A stretch of 64,000 bases of DNA. It comes from Histoplasma ohiense. Lineage: Eukaryota > Ascomycota > Eurotiomycetes > Onygenales > Ajellomycetaceae. The stretch lies in assembly GCA_017607445.1 (NCBI GenBank), contig JAEVHH010000006.1, positions 558,001-622,000 on the forward strand. The letters run 5' to 3'. The notes under the pieces were generated by a model. The model did no database searches and was not told the origin of the DNA. It saw only the letters and a list, made by a program, of their open reading frames with translations. The translations under genes were made by a program, and so were the position numbers. How positions within the stretch are numbered: the stretch's first letter is position 1; the number at the start of each line of letters is the position of its first letter. This document shows positions 1 through 11,377 of this stretch, in pieces.

Positions 1-3000
1 CTTGTGGCAGTGACTGTAGACTCAGTTCAAGAAGGCTGCTGCACTGCTTCATATATCTCAGATGACTGAGGTGTTGTCAAGGCAGAGTCAGATCTGAGAG
101 TTGATACTGTCATCTATGACACAGAGTAGAAGCTTCACCACACACTCTAATGCATAGCAGATGTCAACTGTCTCAGTGTTGAAGATATGTGATATAGAGC
201 TCAGTGCAGCTGAGAAGCTGATCAGCTGTTTGTTTCTCTGATAGATTATAAAGTTATAGTCAATCCATCTGCTGTTGTTAAGAATCTGTTCTGATTCATC
301 TGAGAAAACATATAGATTTGTTGAGGATTGACTTCTTCATCATTTCTTGAATATCTGAACAGCACTCTTTTTATCTACATCTTCTGTGAAGTCTGTTCCA
401 CATCTCTCTGAGTAGTGTGAGATGATAAGTGTGAATCTATTGACTGCAGACAGCAGCATTCTCAATCTCTGAATCTTAGTCTTTGAATGCTGCTGAGTTT
501 CAGCCTCTCTTTCATATATGATCATTGAGAGAGCTATCTGTGAAGTCAGTGAATGTCTTTCATCCATCATCTGAAGTCTTGTTGCAAAACATATTTTGAT
601 CTTCTTCAGAGCTATCATTGCTGATGAGAGTTCAGCATCTCAGTATAGAGTTGTGATGAGTGTTGTATGAAAAACTGAAAGAACTTCTCTGATTGTCATG
701 ATAAGTATCTTTTCAACTGTCCTCACATGCTATTTCAGACAGAAGCTGATCTTCTCACTTCTGTCTGTGTGTTTTGCTGACTGCATGCAGCTGCTGTACC
801 AGATCTCTGTGTTATAGAGCAGTGAGAAAATCACACAGATAGTGACTATCTTTCACAGAGCATCTGCTGAAGACTCATTTCTGATCTTCTCTAGACTTCA
901 AATGTGCTGAGCCACAGCTCTTGTCTTCTTTGCTCAGACAGAGACATGTGATCTTCAGATGAGTCTTCTGTCAAAGTGTATATTCAGTCAGTGAAATACT
1001 GGCTTCTGTTCAGCTGAGACAGTGACAGAGTGTATGATCAGATTCTCTGACACAATCACTGATGATGCTTCATTATATCACTTTCTTATGAGATGAATCA
1101 TCTCAAGTTTCTCTGATGTGAAGATTATTTTGTTTGTCTCCCCTCATCTCAGAATACTCTGTATATCATGGCTGAGAAGAATAGCATTGCTGTCAAGTGA
1201 GTGCATAGCTCATCAAGTATTCAGATCATCTGCATAGTCAAAACACAATTTCAGATTCTGCCACAGCAGCTCTGTCAGATACAGAAGAAACAGTATTGAT
1301 GACAGAGAAGATCTCTGTGATATACCACATTGCATCTGATGTGCTACTGTGATGATCCTCTTCAGTCAGATCTGAGCTCTGTGTTCAGTGAGAAAGCTGT
1401 CAATGAATTGTAGCAGCTTATATGATCATCTCTGTTGTGTCATTCACTGAAGCAGCTGTCTGTGCAGCACAGCATCAAAGACACTCTGCACATTCATTGT
1501 GATCATGGATATCTTCTTGTTTTGTGCAAAGACTGCCTCCATCTCATGAGTGAAAGCAGCTATCAGATTCATTGCTGATTGTCTGAGCAGCATCTCTTCA
1601 TACTGTGTACTGACTACACCATGAATGAGTGCTGTGTACATCAGTTGCCTTGCAACAACATGTTTCAGCCTTTTGAAGATTACTGAGAGAAGAGCAATGA
1701 GTCTTCAGAAGTGAATCAAGCTTCTGTCTCTTTTATCTATCTTGAATATCATTGCCATTTCTGTCAGCTTTCAGATTTGTGGAAAGTGGCAGAGCTGAAG
1801 GCAGCAGTTGTATAGCTGCTGTACAAAGAGAAACACATGCTGTCAGTATGTCTTGAGCAGTCACACTGTGATTTCATCTGTGTCTGAAGAGATACTCTGT
1901 ACCTCAATGATGTTGCACTCTATCTCCTTCATCTCAACTCAGAGATTTCAGAGCAGGTTTCTCATGCCACTCCAGTGCTCATTATTCAATAAATTGTATT
2001 TCAGATCATCAGCTGAGTTGTATCACTTCAGAATAATTTGCTGAAGTGTCTTGACTTTGACAGCTGTCTCTTCTATGATCTGATTCTCAATCATCAGAGA
2101 AGATGCTCTGAGGTTGAGTTTCAGCTCATATTATGCTATCACTCAGTACAGATCTCTGCTATCTCTGATCTCATTGATCATCTGTCTTCAGTATGCACAC
2201 TTGGCCTTGCACACTGTGTTCTTGAATCAGTGCTTCATGACCTCTGTCTGATGAGTGATGAGCTCTCAATGTGCTCTTCAGCAGTCTGCTGTTCATCAGA
2301 AAGCTGTAGTCTGTCTTTGTTGCACTGACTTGCTGACTGTCTGAGCTGCAGTCAGAAGATTCTGAATGAAGCATCAGATCAGATCATCAAGTTGTGCTGT
2401 ATTCTCAACTCTATCTGAGCAAGATATGTCCATTATGAGATCTCTGACAAAATCTGCAAAGAGCTTCAGCTGAGAGTCTGTGATCTTGATCTGAGCTCTG
2501 CTCTGCTGTGTCTGAGGCATTGTCAGCAGTATAGTAATCATAGACTGATGATCTGAGCCACAGTGTAAATTTTGATGCACTGAAGTGAAAGCAAAGATTA
2601 CATTGAAGAAGATGAAATCAATCACATAATCTGCTGTATGAGTTGAAATATCTATCTCTTCCACAAAGTTCATTCTGTGTTCACTGACTCACTGGACAAG
2701 CTCCCCTTCTCAGTGCAGATTCACTGCCTCTGATTCAAAGGCATCATATTGTACATTGAAATCCCCATCTACTAGACAGCAGACTGGTGGGCTCAAATTG
2801 ATCAGATAGTTCATAACTGTGTCTGTCTCAGACTGTCTGTACACATTGAGAATGTGGCAGTCATTGACACTGATCCACAGCAGATCTCTGTTTTGTATAG
2901 ATTGATGTTGCTGTGCTTTTATCTTTGAATCTTTGTGTACATATGTCATGATCTGGGGCCTCTTCTCCTCTCACTGCTCCAGATTAGTGTCATCTCAGCA

Positions 3001-3160
3001 GTCTATGAATGCAAAGCACTCATATACTGAATAATTAGAAGTCTTGATGTCAGGGTGTGTGTAAGACTTCTGTATACAGATCACTTCACAGCTCTGCTTG
3101 AAAGCAAGCTGTAGAGCTGCTGTGTGACAGAGGATCACTCTGACTGTATTTGTTCAAAAG
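1..3160 (-). pseudogene. LINE-A ORF2 remnant: endonuclease, reverse transcriptase, RNase H part
   Basis: Domains in order on the minus strand. An exonuclease-endonuclease-phosphatase endonuclease runs from about 3152 to 2374, with HILNVYRQ, a DGDFNVQYD block and a GSDHQS block, matching the conserved GDFN.H and SDH signatures. The reverse transcriptase runs from about 2050 to 1000, with NVQSVFDAVL (motif A) at 1455-1520 and FDYADDLN (catalytic YADD) at about 1221-1240. The RT-to-RNase H linker lies at 340-618. The protein would nick target DNA and copy the LINE RNA there. Many TGA stops and shifts make it nonfunctional. RNase H continues beyond the left edge. Confidence 0.75.
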
Positions 3161-3437
3161 ATCTGCAGAGAGTGATTTTTCTGCTGATTGTTTCTGCAGC
3201 ATCAGCTGCATTGCTGATGTTGATGTTCTAGCATAAGAAGTCACTTAATGAGCTGCTGTCAAAATTCATCTGTAGAATGAGATTGAAGAGTCTCAGATCT
3301 GCTGTCTGCATGCTGAAGCTAGACTGCTCTTTGACTGTTTGACTATACTGCTGCTCTGCTGTGTGAGCTGAGCATTGTCTGATGCAGATCATCTGCCAGA
3401 TGACATTCTCTTCACTGATGAAGCTCTGAATAGCCAT

Positions 3438-4961
3438 TCACTTGCAGAGTGCTAGCTCAGTGAACTGTGTTGACTGAGTTGATTGAGTGGATGATGTAGA
3501 TATCATCACTGTAATCATTGATGCTGACTGTGCTGACAGTGGTTGCTGCTTCTGAGTGTCTCTGTGACATCTGTCATCAAGACAGTGGACAGCTGCTAGC
3601 TTCTTTTGAGTTAGATGTCTGAGGATGCTGTTCACATATCTGAGCACAGCAGAGCAGTGCTGATGCTCAGCTGAGTAGAGTTGATAGTAATTGATATATC
3701 ATGATGCTTTCTTACACTCCATATCTGTTGGCCTCTTGTGCTGGCTTGTGAGCTCACTGCAGTTGGAGTATCTTGTCAGTTGTGCACACTTTGATGAGTG
3801 GCAGTACCTCTGACATTCTGGATCATGTCTCACTGTCAGTGGTCTTTTCTCAATGAGTCTGACTCTCTCACTGACATTGAAGAGTGAGAAGTCTTTCACT
3901 GAAGTGAGGAAGAAGACAATTCATGTAATCTTTCTCATCTTGAGATTCACTTCATATCATGAGAGTTGACAGCTCACTGATTTTATCTTTGCCTGAGTCA
4001 GAACCTCTTTCTCAATCATCTTGTCTATAAGAATTCTAGCTTCTTCCCAGTTCTGAACAAATTCTGAGATCTCTGAAACAGTATAATTGTACCACTGCTC
4101 TGATAGCTGAATCTCTGTGGTGTCAAGAACTTCACAGAGAGTAGTCACTGTCTTCTCAGTGATCAGAGCATCATATATGCCTCTGTTGCTTGATATGATT
4201 GCTCAATCTATTCTGATGAACTTCATCTTCAGCACATTAGCCACATTTCTCATCCTCTGAATGTTTGCAATGATTGTCTGCTGCACAGTATATAGCTGCA
4301 GCTGGGTGATCTGTTTCTCTGACTGAAGAATGATGAGAATTTATGAGTTCTTCTGCTGCTTTGTGTTCTCTGTGAGACTTTTTGACTGACTGATGTTCTT
4401 AAGCTGCAGACTGGCTCCACTAGCTCTGTCAGCTGAGAAAGCTGCAGTCTTGACAGAGATAGCTTCAGAGAGAGCAGAATTTTTCTTCTTCTGCACAATG
4501 TCTGCTCAGATAGTTGGCTCTCTTACAGTTGTCTTCACTGGATTTGACTGTGAGTGAGTATCTGAGACAGCACTCTTTCTCAGAGTTGATGCTGTGCTCA
4601 GATCTGCTGTCATATATATGATGAATCTTTCACAGAAGATTTGAACAAAGTTCTGACTGACTGACTGCTTCTTCTTCTCAACTCAGCTGTTCAGAGTTCT
4701 TGTCAATCTGATGAGAGTCTTCTGCTGCAGATTCTGTTGCTGTTGAGCCTTCTCAAACTGCTTCTGTAGCTGAGAGATGACTGTGGGAATGCTGTCACTG
4801 ACTTCTTTGAAAACTGAAGAAGACATTGTAACAGTTTTTCTCTGTCTCTTGTCAGTCTTTTCAGTAACAAAATTGACCAGTGACTTCAGCTTCAGTGATC
4901 TGGTGTAGACTGTGTCAATGTCCTTGAGTGAACAGAAGGATGTTGAGGGCTCCATGATCAC
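3438..4961 (-). pseudogene. LINE-A ORF1 (Gag-like) remnant
   Basis: Three open fragments follow each other on the minus strand. The first (4961 down to 4683) starts with ATG and has a Gln-rich, coiled-coil-like stretch. The segment at 3699-3899 has a Cys/His cluster with CQRYCH, CAQL, YSNCSEL, QHK and MECKKA, which looks like degraded zinc knuckles of LINE ORF1 proteins. The normal role would be RNA binding in the LINE particle. Stops within the frame are mainly TGA. The family assignment rests on the knuckles and the position upstream of the endonuclease. Confidence 0.55.
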
Positions 4962-5269
4962 TCAATCTGTGCAGTACACACATGTGGAGTAATCACAGAG
5001 GGTGTGTGATGATGTTGAATGGGTTGAAGGGTTAAAATTATATGAAAAACAGTTAGAAAATGGAAAAATTCAAATGTACCCCTACGTTCGTGGGTAGTTG
5101 TAAGGATGAATTCCAAAGTGTTGTGGTGGGTGTTTGTAGAATTGCTCATAGTTCATTTCAATATCTAAGAATATATAATAATAAAAAAAGGAAAAGAAAT
5201 ACTTGTAGACACTCAGTTCTCTCACAGATACTATTTGCAATGTTGCAGTGCTAAGCTTGATCAAGCTTC

Positions 5270-5519
5270 TTTGTAAACACTATTCACAGTGTTACAGTTC
5301 ATAGACACTTGGGCCTTGTAGAACACAGTTGATTGTGTTTCAGACACTTAAATATGACAGTCTATATAACTAATGATAAGAGCACTCAGATCCACAAGAA
5401 ATCTCTTGTAACAACTAGACACTCAGATCTGTAAACAACACACTCAGATGTAAGAACTGATAACAACACACTCAGATGTAAGAACTAATAACAAGACACT
5501 CAGATCTTAAACACAGAAG
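5270..5519 (-). repeat. short reiterated leader motif of Gyp1-D
   Basis: ACACTCAGATCTGTAA-like units recur at about 20-45 bp spacing between the LTR and gag. Equivalent arrays are at 22735-22970 (Gyp1-A, partly unmutated, core CACTCGGG) and 32780-32985 (Gyp1-B, reverse orientation). Function unknown; the untranslated leader position suggests an RNA packaging or regulatory role. Confidence 0.5.
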
Positions 5520-5593
5520 AATCAATTCATAATGTAACAGATGTACTTTGATTAACAATCTAACACTATTCTAATACAGATTATGAATTGATT
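5520..5593 (-). promoter_or_regulatory. probable self-priming pair of Gyp1 (PBS and complementary LTR segment)
   Basis: The 14 nt at 5520-5533, spanning the LTR/leader junction where a primer-binding site belongs, read AATCAATTCATAAT. Their exact reverse complement lies inside the LTR at 5580-5593. No TGG-starting tRNA-type site is present. Tf1-type chromoviruses prime reverse transcription by folding the RNA 5' end onto the PBS, and this layout fits that. In Gyp1-A the pair is 22975-22988 with 23036-23049, differing only where an ancestral CG became TG in one arm and CA in the other. Confidence 0.6.
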
Positions 5594-6065
5594 AAGAAAG
5601 AAAAGAGAAAAGAAATCAGAAGAAAAGATCATATGAAGAAGATTCTTATAAAGGAAAGTTCAGAGCAGAAGAATATCAGAAGCTGCTCCACAGTGAAGCA
5701 TGAAGTGAAAGAACATTAAGAGATATGTGTAAGAATTGTTAGAAACTACATGAGTGTGAAGTGTGAGATGGGGGAATCATTGAGAGCTACATGGAAGAAT
5801 CATTAAAGACTATGCAAGTGCAGAACACAGAGTGGAAGAATGTTAGAAGCTACACAGAAGAATTGTTAGAGACTACACAAATGTGAAGCATGAAGTGAAA
5901 GAATGTTAAGAGCTACACAGAAGAATCATTAGAAACTATGCAAGTGTGAAGCACAGAGTGGAAGAACATTGAAGGTTATGTGAGATCACAACAGCCAGAA
6001 ACAAGTGGGTGCAGAAGAGGAGTTGATTGTGTAAGATAATTACTAATGAGTGCTAACCCATCACA
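5533..6065 (-). repeat. Gyp1-D 5' LTR (533 bp)
   Basis: Starts TGTAACAG and ends CATCACA on the plus strand, that is TGTGATGG...TTACA in element orientation. Length and internal 63-bp tandem repeats match the LTRs of Gyp1-A (534 and 534 bp), Gyp1-E (535) and Gyp1-B (535). Confidence 0.85.
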
Positions 6066-7456
6066 GACATATACTCAAGAACAGATATCTCAGCATGTTC
6101 AATTGATGATGACAACTGCTTATACTTTTGAGATAGACAATGAGTCTTTGATTCAGAATCTCTATGAACACAGATCATGCAAAAAATTCATGATTTGCTG
6201 ATGACTGAGTATTCAGAATGTGAAATTATATACAACATCATCATCTGAAAATTCTACTGATCAGATATGTTGAAAGATATACATCAGTTTGTACACAACT
6301 GTGATCACTGCAGCTCAGTGATGGTATAATGTGAATGCTGAAAAGAGATGCTGAAGTCTCTATCTATCTCTGACTGAATTTGATGTGATATAGCTATCAA
6401 TTTTGCAGTTTTTTTATCTGAAAGTGGAGATTCTATGAACATTCTAGTCATTGTTGACTGACTCAGCAAGAGTGTAATACTACAGCTCTGTGACAAGATG
6501 AACATCAAAGTAGTTGCAGATATCTTTGTCAGAAGTCTGTTCTATTGTATACACAGTCTGTCTTCATTCATTGTGTCAGATAGAGACAGTCAATTCATCA
6601 GTGCACTCTGAGCTCACATATGTCAATTATTAAGAATCAAATGAAAGTTATCAACAGCATATCACTCAGAGACTGATGAAGCTACTGAGAGAATGATATA
6701 AATGATAAAGAACATCCTTCATAAGTTCTGCAATTATACACAAGACAACTGAAGCAATTTGCTGTCACATGCTGAGATTGCAATTAATGATTGAGATTCT
6801 GCTATGACAGATATAAGCTCATTCTTTCTTCTATATAAATACAACTGAGAGGTTCTGAACTTCTCTGAGACTCTCTGAGAAACTGTGTACATCTGCAGCC
6901 TCATACAGATGGCAGAGAATATTGTGAGCAAGCTGAAGAAAGCTCATGAATGAGCAGAAGCTTCAATGATCAGTGTTCAGTAAGATTATAAGAATTAAAT
7001 GAACATCAGAAGAAGTTCTGCAATCTGATATCATATAGAAAACAAAATCTGACTGAATCTCAAGAACATAAGAACAAACCACTTCTCACATATACTAGAT
7101 TATCATCACATCAAGTATATGGTGAAGAAAGTGCTAGGCACACATAATTATCAACTCAACACTCCATCTGGCATTCACAATGTCTTTCATACAAACCTGC
7201 TTCAATCCACAGCTGAGGATTCATTTCCCTCACAGAGAACCTCTGATTGACAGTCATCTGTCATTGTAGAAGAAGACAATGAATTTGAGTGAGAAATTGA
7301 AGCAATCTTTGATAATAGAATCAATCATCACTGCTATGAATACTTTGTCAAATGAGTAGAATACAATTGTCTGATCTGAAAATCTGTGTCTGTCTTGAAG
7401 AACACTGCCACTCTCAACATCTACAAGTTCTCACTCATCTCAGTAGAGAGGGATAA
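6066..7456 (+). pseudogene. Gyp1-E pol 3' remnant: integrase and chromodomain
   Basis: Similar throughout to the minus-strand integrase region of Gyp1-A (17957-19400). A chromodomain is readable at about 7278-7440: EIEAI, then YEYFVK, then VEY, with the expected Trp codons replaced by TGA (FVK followed by a stop, then VEY). The frame runs on through the polypurine tract. The chromodomain would direct integration to marked chromatin. TGA stops make the copy inactive. Confidence 0.7.
7441..7456 (+). promoter_or_regulatory. polypurine tract of Gyp1-E
   Basis: GTAGAGAGGGATAA lies directly before the LTR start TGTGAC. The same tract precedes the 3' LTR of Gyp1-B (ends 51659) and, on the minus strand, that of Gyp1-A (17957-17972). 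It would prime plus-strand DNA synthesis. Confidence 0.75.
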
Positions 7457-7991
7457 TGTGACAGATTAGTATCTGTTAGTAATTAACTTATACAATCAAC
7501 TTCTCTTCTGCATCTGCTTGTTTCTGATTGTTGTGATTTTGTGTAATTCTTGATGTTCTTCTGCTCTGTGCTCTGCACTTATATAGTTTCTAATGATTCT
7601 TCTGTGTAGCTTTTAATATTCTTCCACTCTGTGTTCTGCACTTATGTAGTCTCTAACAATTCTTTTATGTAGTCTTCAATGATTCTCTCACTCTATACTC
7701 TGTACTTGTGTAGTTTCTAACAATTCTTCTGTGTAGCTCTCAAGAATTCTCTCATCTCATACTTCACACTTATATAGTTTCTAATGATTCTTTCATATAG
7801 CTCTTAATGTTCTTCTGCTCCATGCTTCACTGTGAAGTGACTTCTGATATTCTTCCACTCTGAATTTCTCTCTATAAGAACCCTCTTCATACAATCTTTT
7901 CTTCTGATTTCTTTTCTCTTTCTTTTCTTAATCAATTTGTAATCTGTAATTAGAATAGTATCAAATTGTTAATCGAAGTACGCTTGTTACA
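7457..7991 (+). repeat. Gyp1-E 3' LTR (535 bp)
   Basis: TGTGACAG...TTACA in element orientation, with the 63-bp tandem repeats in the middle. Its U5 end keeps two CpGs (AATCGAAGTACGC) although I see no other in the LTR. Confidence 0.85.
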
Positions 7992-10700
7992 CTGCTGCCT
8001 CTGACTCTGCCACTTCTCACAAATCTGAAAGCTGGCAGAGGTGGCAATGATACTCAAGATAGATAAGAGAGATAGAAGCTCAGTTCACTTCTGAAAATTC
8101 ATTGCTCTTCTCTCAGTAATTTTCAAAGAGCTGAAACACATCATTATAAAATGACTGATGTACACAGCACTCATTCATGATGTGATCAGCTTGCAGTATG
8201 AAGAGACACTGCTCAGACAATCTGCAATGAATCTGATAACTACTTTCACTCATGAGATGAAGACAGTCTTCACACAAAACAAGGAGATATTCATGATCAC
8301 AATAAATATGCAGAGTGTCTTTGATGCTGTGCTGTGCAGACAGTTGTTTCAGTAAATGACATAACAGAGATGACTGTGTAAGCTGCTACAATTCATTGAC
8401 AGCTTTCTCACTGAACACAGAGCTCAGATTCAGCTGAAAAGAATCACTACAGCAGTATATCAGATGCAATGTGATATATTACAAAGATCTTTTCTATCAT
8501 CAATACTGTTTCTTCTGTATCTGACAGAGCTGCTGTGACAGAATCTGAAACTGTGCTTTGACTATACAGATGATCTGAACACTTGATGAGTTACACACTT
8601 ATTTAACAACAATACTACTCTTCTCAGTCATGATATACAGAGTATTCTGAGATGAGAGAAGACAAACAAGATGATCTTCACATCAGAAAAATTTAAAATA
8701 ATTCATCTCATAAGAAAATAACACAATGAAATATCATCAGTGATTATGTCAGAGAATCTGATTATATATTCTGTCACTGTCTCAGCTGAACAGAAGTTAG
8801 TACTTTGCTGACTGAGTATATATTTTAACAGAAGACTTATCTGAAGATCATATATCTCTACTCAGACAAAGAAGACAAGAACTGTGATTCAACACATTTA
8901 AAATCTAGAGAAGATCAGAGATGAGCTTTCAGCAGATGCTCTGTGAAAGATGATCATCATCTATATAATTCTCTCACTGCTCTATAACACAGAGACTTGA
9001 TACAGCAGCTGCATGCAGTCAGCAAAACACACAGACAGAAGTAAGAAAATCAGCTCTCATCTGAGATAATATATAAGAACAGTTGAGAAGATGTTTATTA
9101 TAACAATTAAAAAGATTCTTTCAGTTTTCTATACAACATCTGTTGCAACTTTATACTGAGATGCTGAGCTCTCATCAGCAATGATAGCTCTGAAGAAGAT
9201 CAAAATATGTTTCATAACAAGACTTCAGATGATGAATAAAAAACATTCACTGACTTCATAAATAGCTTTCTCAATGATCACATATAGAAGAGAGACTGAA
9301 ACTCAACAGCATTCAAAAATCAAAATTCAGAGGTTGAAAGCACTGCTGTCTGCAGTCAATAGATTCACAGTTGTCATTTCACACTATTCAGAGAGATATG
9401 AAACAGATTTCACAGAGAGTAGAGACAAAAAAAGTACTGCTCAGATATTCAAAAAATGATAAAGAAGTCAATCTTCAACAGATTTATATATTTTCTCAGA
9501 TGAATCAGAACAGATTCTTGATAACAGCAGATAGATGAACTATAACTTTATAATCTATCAGAGAAATAAACAGCTGATCAGCTTCTCAGCTGCACTGAGT
9601 TCTATATTATATATCTTCAACACTGAAACAGTTGATATCTGCTGTGTATTAGAGTATACAGTGAAGCTTCTACTCTGTGTCACAGATGACAGCATCAATT
9701 CTTGAATTTGACTCTATCTTGACAACATCTCAGTCATCTGAAATATATGAGACAGTGCAGCTGTCTTCTTGAACTGAATCTACAGCTGCTGTTATGAGCT
9801 TCTCAGACAACATAATATGAATCTGAAATGAGTTTCTGAGTATATAAGAATAGAGAACAATGAGAAAGTAGACTATCTGACTAAGCAGACAGTCTCATCT
9901 ACTGCAGTCTCAGTCTATAAACTCAAAGTCATATTCACAGTCAGTGAAGTCCACACAGTGGTCAAGCAGCTCAGTCAAGAGACAGAGTAAGAATGATGAA
10001 GCAGAGTCTGTGAAAAACTCTCTGACTGATATCAGAACTGAAGATTCAGCAGATCAACTGTGAAATATCAAATAAAAATCTCTTCAGAGCTCATTATATT
10101 ATGATATGCTCTTTATTACTGACTCATACTTCACTTCTCTCATGGAAACTTCTTCTGATATCACAGACACTTTCAGCATACAGATGTGAGGCTCATCTGT
10201 GTCTGTGGACACAACAAAAGCTCAAAACATTTAATACTCTGTCAATATTTATAAAAACACTTCTTTCACTGATTCAAAAGATCAGCAGCACAGTCATACA
10301 ATCAGACAACAGCTGTTGTCTATCTAGAATCTCTGATTTCTATAGACTTTGTAGAACTGCTTGACTGCATGCAGTTCTACACACAGTACTGCATGAGATA
10401 ACACAGCTGTTTGAGCACACATTATCTGACAGCCCCTCACAGCAGTTTCAAGTCTATACAGATGATACAGATAGCACAACATCTGATACAGCTGATTCAA
10501 TCAGTACAATAGATTTAATCAATGCAATCAGTATAAACAGTACAGTCAGTTCAATTGATACAATTGACTCAATTGATTCAATTGATACAAATGGTACAAT
10601 TGATTCAATCGGTTCAATTGATACAATCAGTTCAACTGATGCAAATGATTCAACCAGCACAGTTGACTCATCTGTTTCAACTAGCTGTGGCATAATCAGT
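7992..10700 (+). pseudogene. LINE-B ORF2 remnant: RT, RNase H, zinc tail
   Basis: RT motif A (NMQSVFDAVL) is at about 8310-8345. The catalytic box at about 8555-8580 reads DYTDDLN, where LINE-A keeps YADD (GCA to ACA). A linker at 9274-9459 precedes an RNase H region at about 9490-9940 (ISFSAAL, LEYTVKLL, LRQHNMNLK, NEKVDYLTKQ). A tail near 10170-10240 reads DVRLICVCGHNKS, a Cys/His element typical of fungal Tad LINEs. TGA stops stand where Trp or Arg is expected. Confidence 0.75.
10470..10690 (+). repeat. mutated 9-bp minisatellite in LINE-B 3' region
   Basis: Units such as TTCAATTGA, TACAATTGA and TTCAATCAG repeat about 20 times. The same tract in LINE-C reads TTCAATCGG and TACAATCGG, so the LINE-B units are its C-to-T and G-to-A mutated form. 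Confidence 0.8.
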
Positions 10701-11377
10701 ACAGTCTGCATACTGACTCAGTTGATATGCTCTCAGCTGTCAGTATGATATCTATACACACTCTGCTTTGCTTTTCTTCACTGATTCTGATCTTTATTGA
10801 CTTAAGTACTCTTCTTCTCTTTTCTCACTGCTCTTTCAGTTTCTCTTCACTTCTTTTCTCTCACAATCTTCTTCAGTGCTCTCTTCTCTCTCTTCTCTCA
10901 GGCTGATGCTGAGTCACATGACTGTAAGATGTTACAGATGACACAGTCTTTTCTTCACTTCTCTCTTTATTTTTTTTTTCAAAACACTTATTTTTTCTTT
11001 TTTTTTTGTCTATCTCATCTGTCTTTTTTCTGTTATTAGAAGTGCAGACAGTTCTCAGATCAACTGAGAGAGTTATCTCTCTTCATTCATTATAAAATCT
11101 TTCAGACACAGCAGCAGCAGTCCTCTTAGAAATCACACTATAGCTTCATCATGAATGGTCATACATCAGATCAGAAGTGAATATACAGCTTGAAAAAATC
11201 CTTTTCAATAAGCTAAGTCTTCTCAAGAGTTGTCATCTGAATTCTGTTTTCTCTCTCTCTGTGTATATAGAAATCTCTTCAGTGTAGCACATCTTCATAC
11301 TCTTTGAAAGGCTTCTGAAACACAGATGCTGCCCGTGTTTTCTTCAGAATGTTAAATCAATACAAACAAACAAACAA

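Larger units (their letters stand above)
1..5125 (-). mobile_element. LINE-A, Tad1-like non-LTR retrotransposon, 3' end outside window
   Basis: A minus-strand LINE with ORF1 (nucleic-acid-binding Gag-like) at about 3438-4961 and ORF2 below about 3160. Its sequence matches LINE-B, which lies on the plus strand at 7992-11377. The right border with Gyp1-D is near 5125, where similarity to the Gyp1 gag start in the other copies ends. The precise 5' end and TSD could not be fixed. The last part, about 5060-5125, still contains CpGs near 5085. The element is dead: its frames are cut repeatedly by TGA. Confidence 0.75.
5126..6065 (-). mobile_element. Gyp1-D, 5' part of a Ty3/gypsy element (LTR, leader, gag start)
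   Basis: On the minus strand this reads LTR (6065-5533), leader (5532-5157) and the first gag codons (ATG at 5156, MNYEQFYKH). The same order is found in Gyp1-A (22589 upward) and Gyp1-B (32222-33111). LINE-A interrupts gag near 5125, so the rest of this copy is outside the window. The LTR abuts Gyp1-E integrase sequence at 6066, which shows that D inserted into E. Confidence 0.8.
6066..7991 (+). mobile_element. Gyp1-E, 3' part of a Ty3/gypsy chromovirus
   Basis: Plus-strand internal sequence from the integrase region to the polypurine tract, followed by the 3' LTR (7457-7991). The left side is cut by Gyp1-D and the element's 5' half lies beyond the window. Immediately after the LTR, LINE-B interior sequence resumes at 7992, so E inserted into LINE-B. 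Confidence 0.8.
7992..11377 (+). mobile_element. LINE-B, Tad1-like, 3' half
   Basis: Plus-strand LINE homologous to LINE-A: RT, RNase H, Cys/His tail, a 9-bp minisatellite, T-rich region, then a 3' end of CAAACAAACAA repeats. It ends at about 11377, where Gyp1-C integrase sequence begins. Its 5' half lies beyond Gyp1-E, outside the window. LINE-C (41418-42271) shares its 3' end. Confidence 0.8.
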
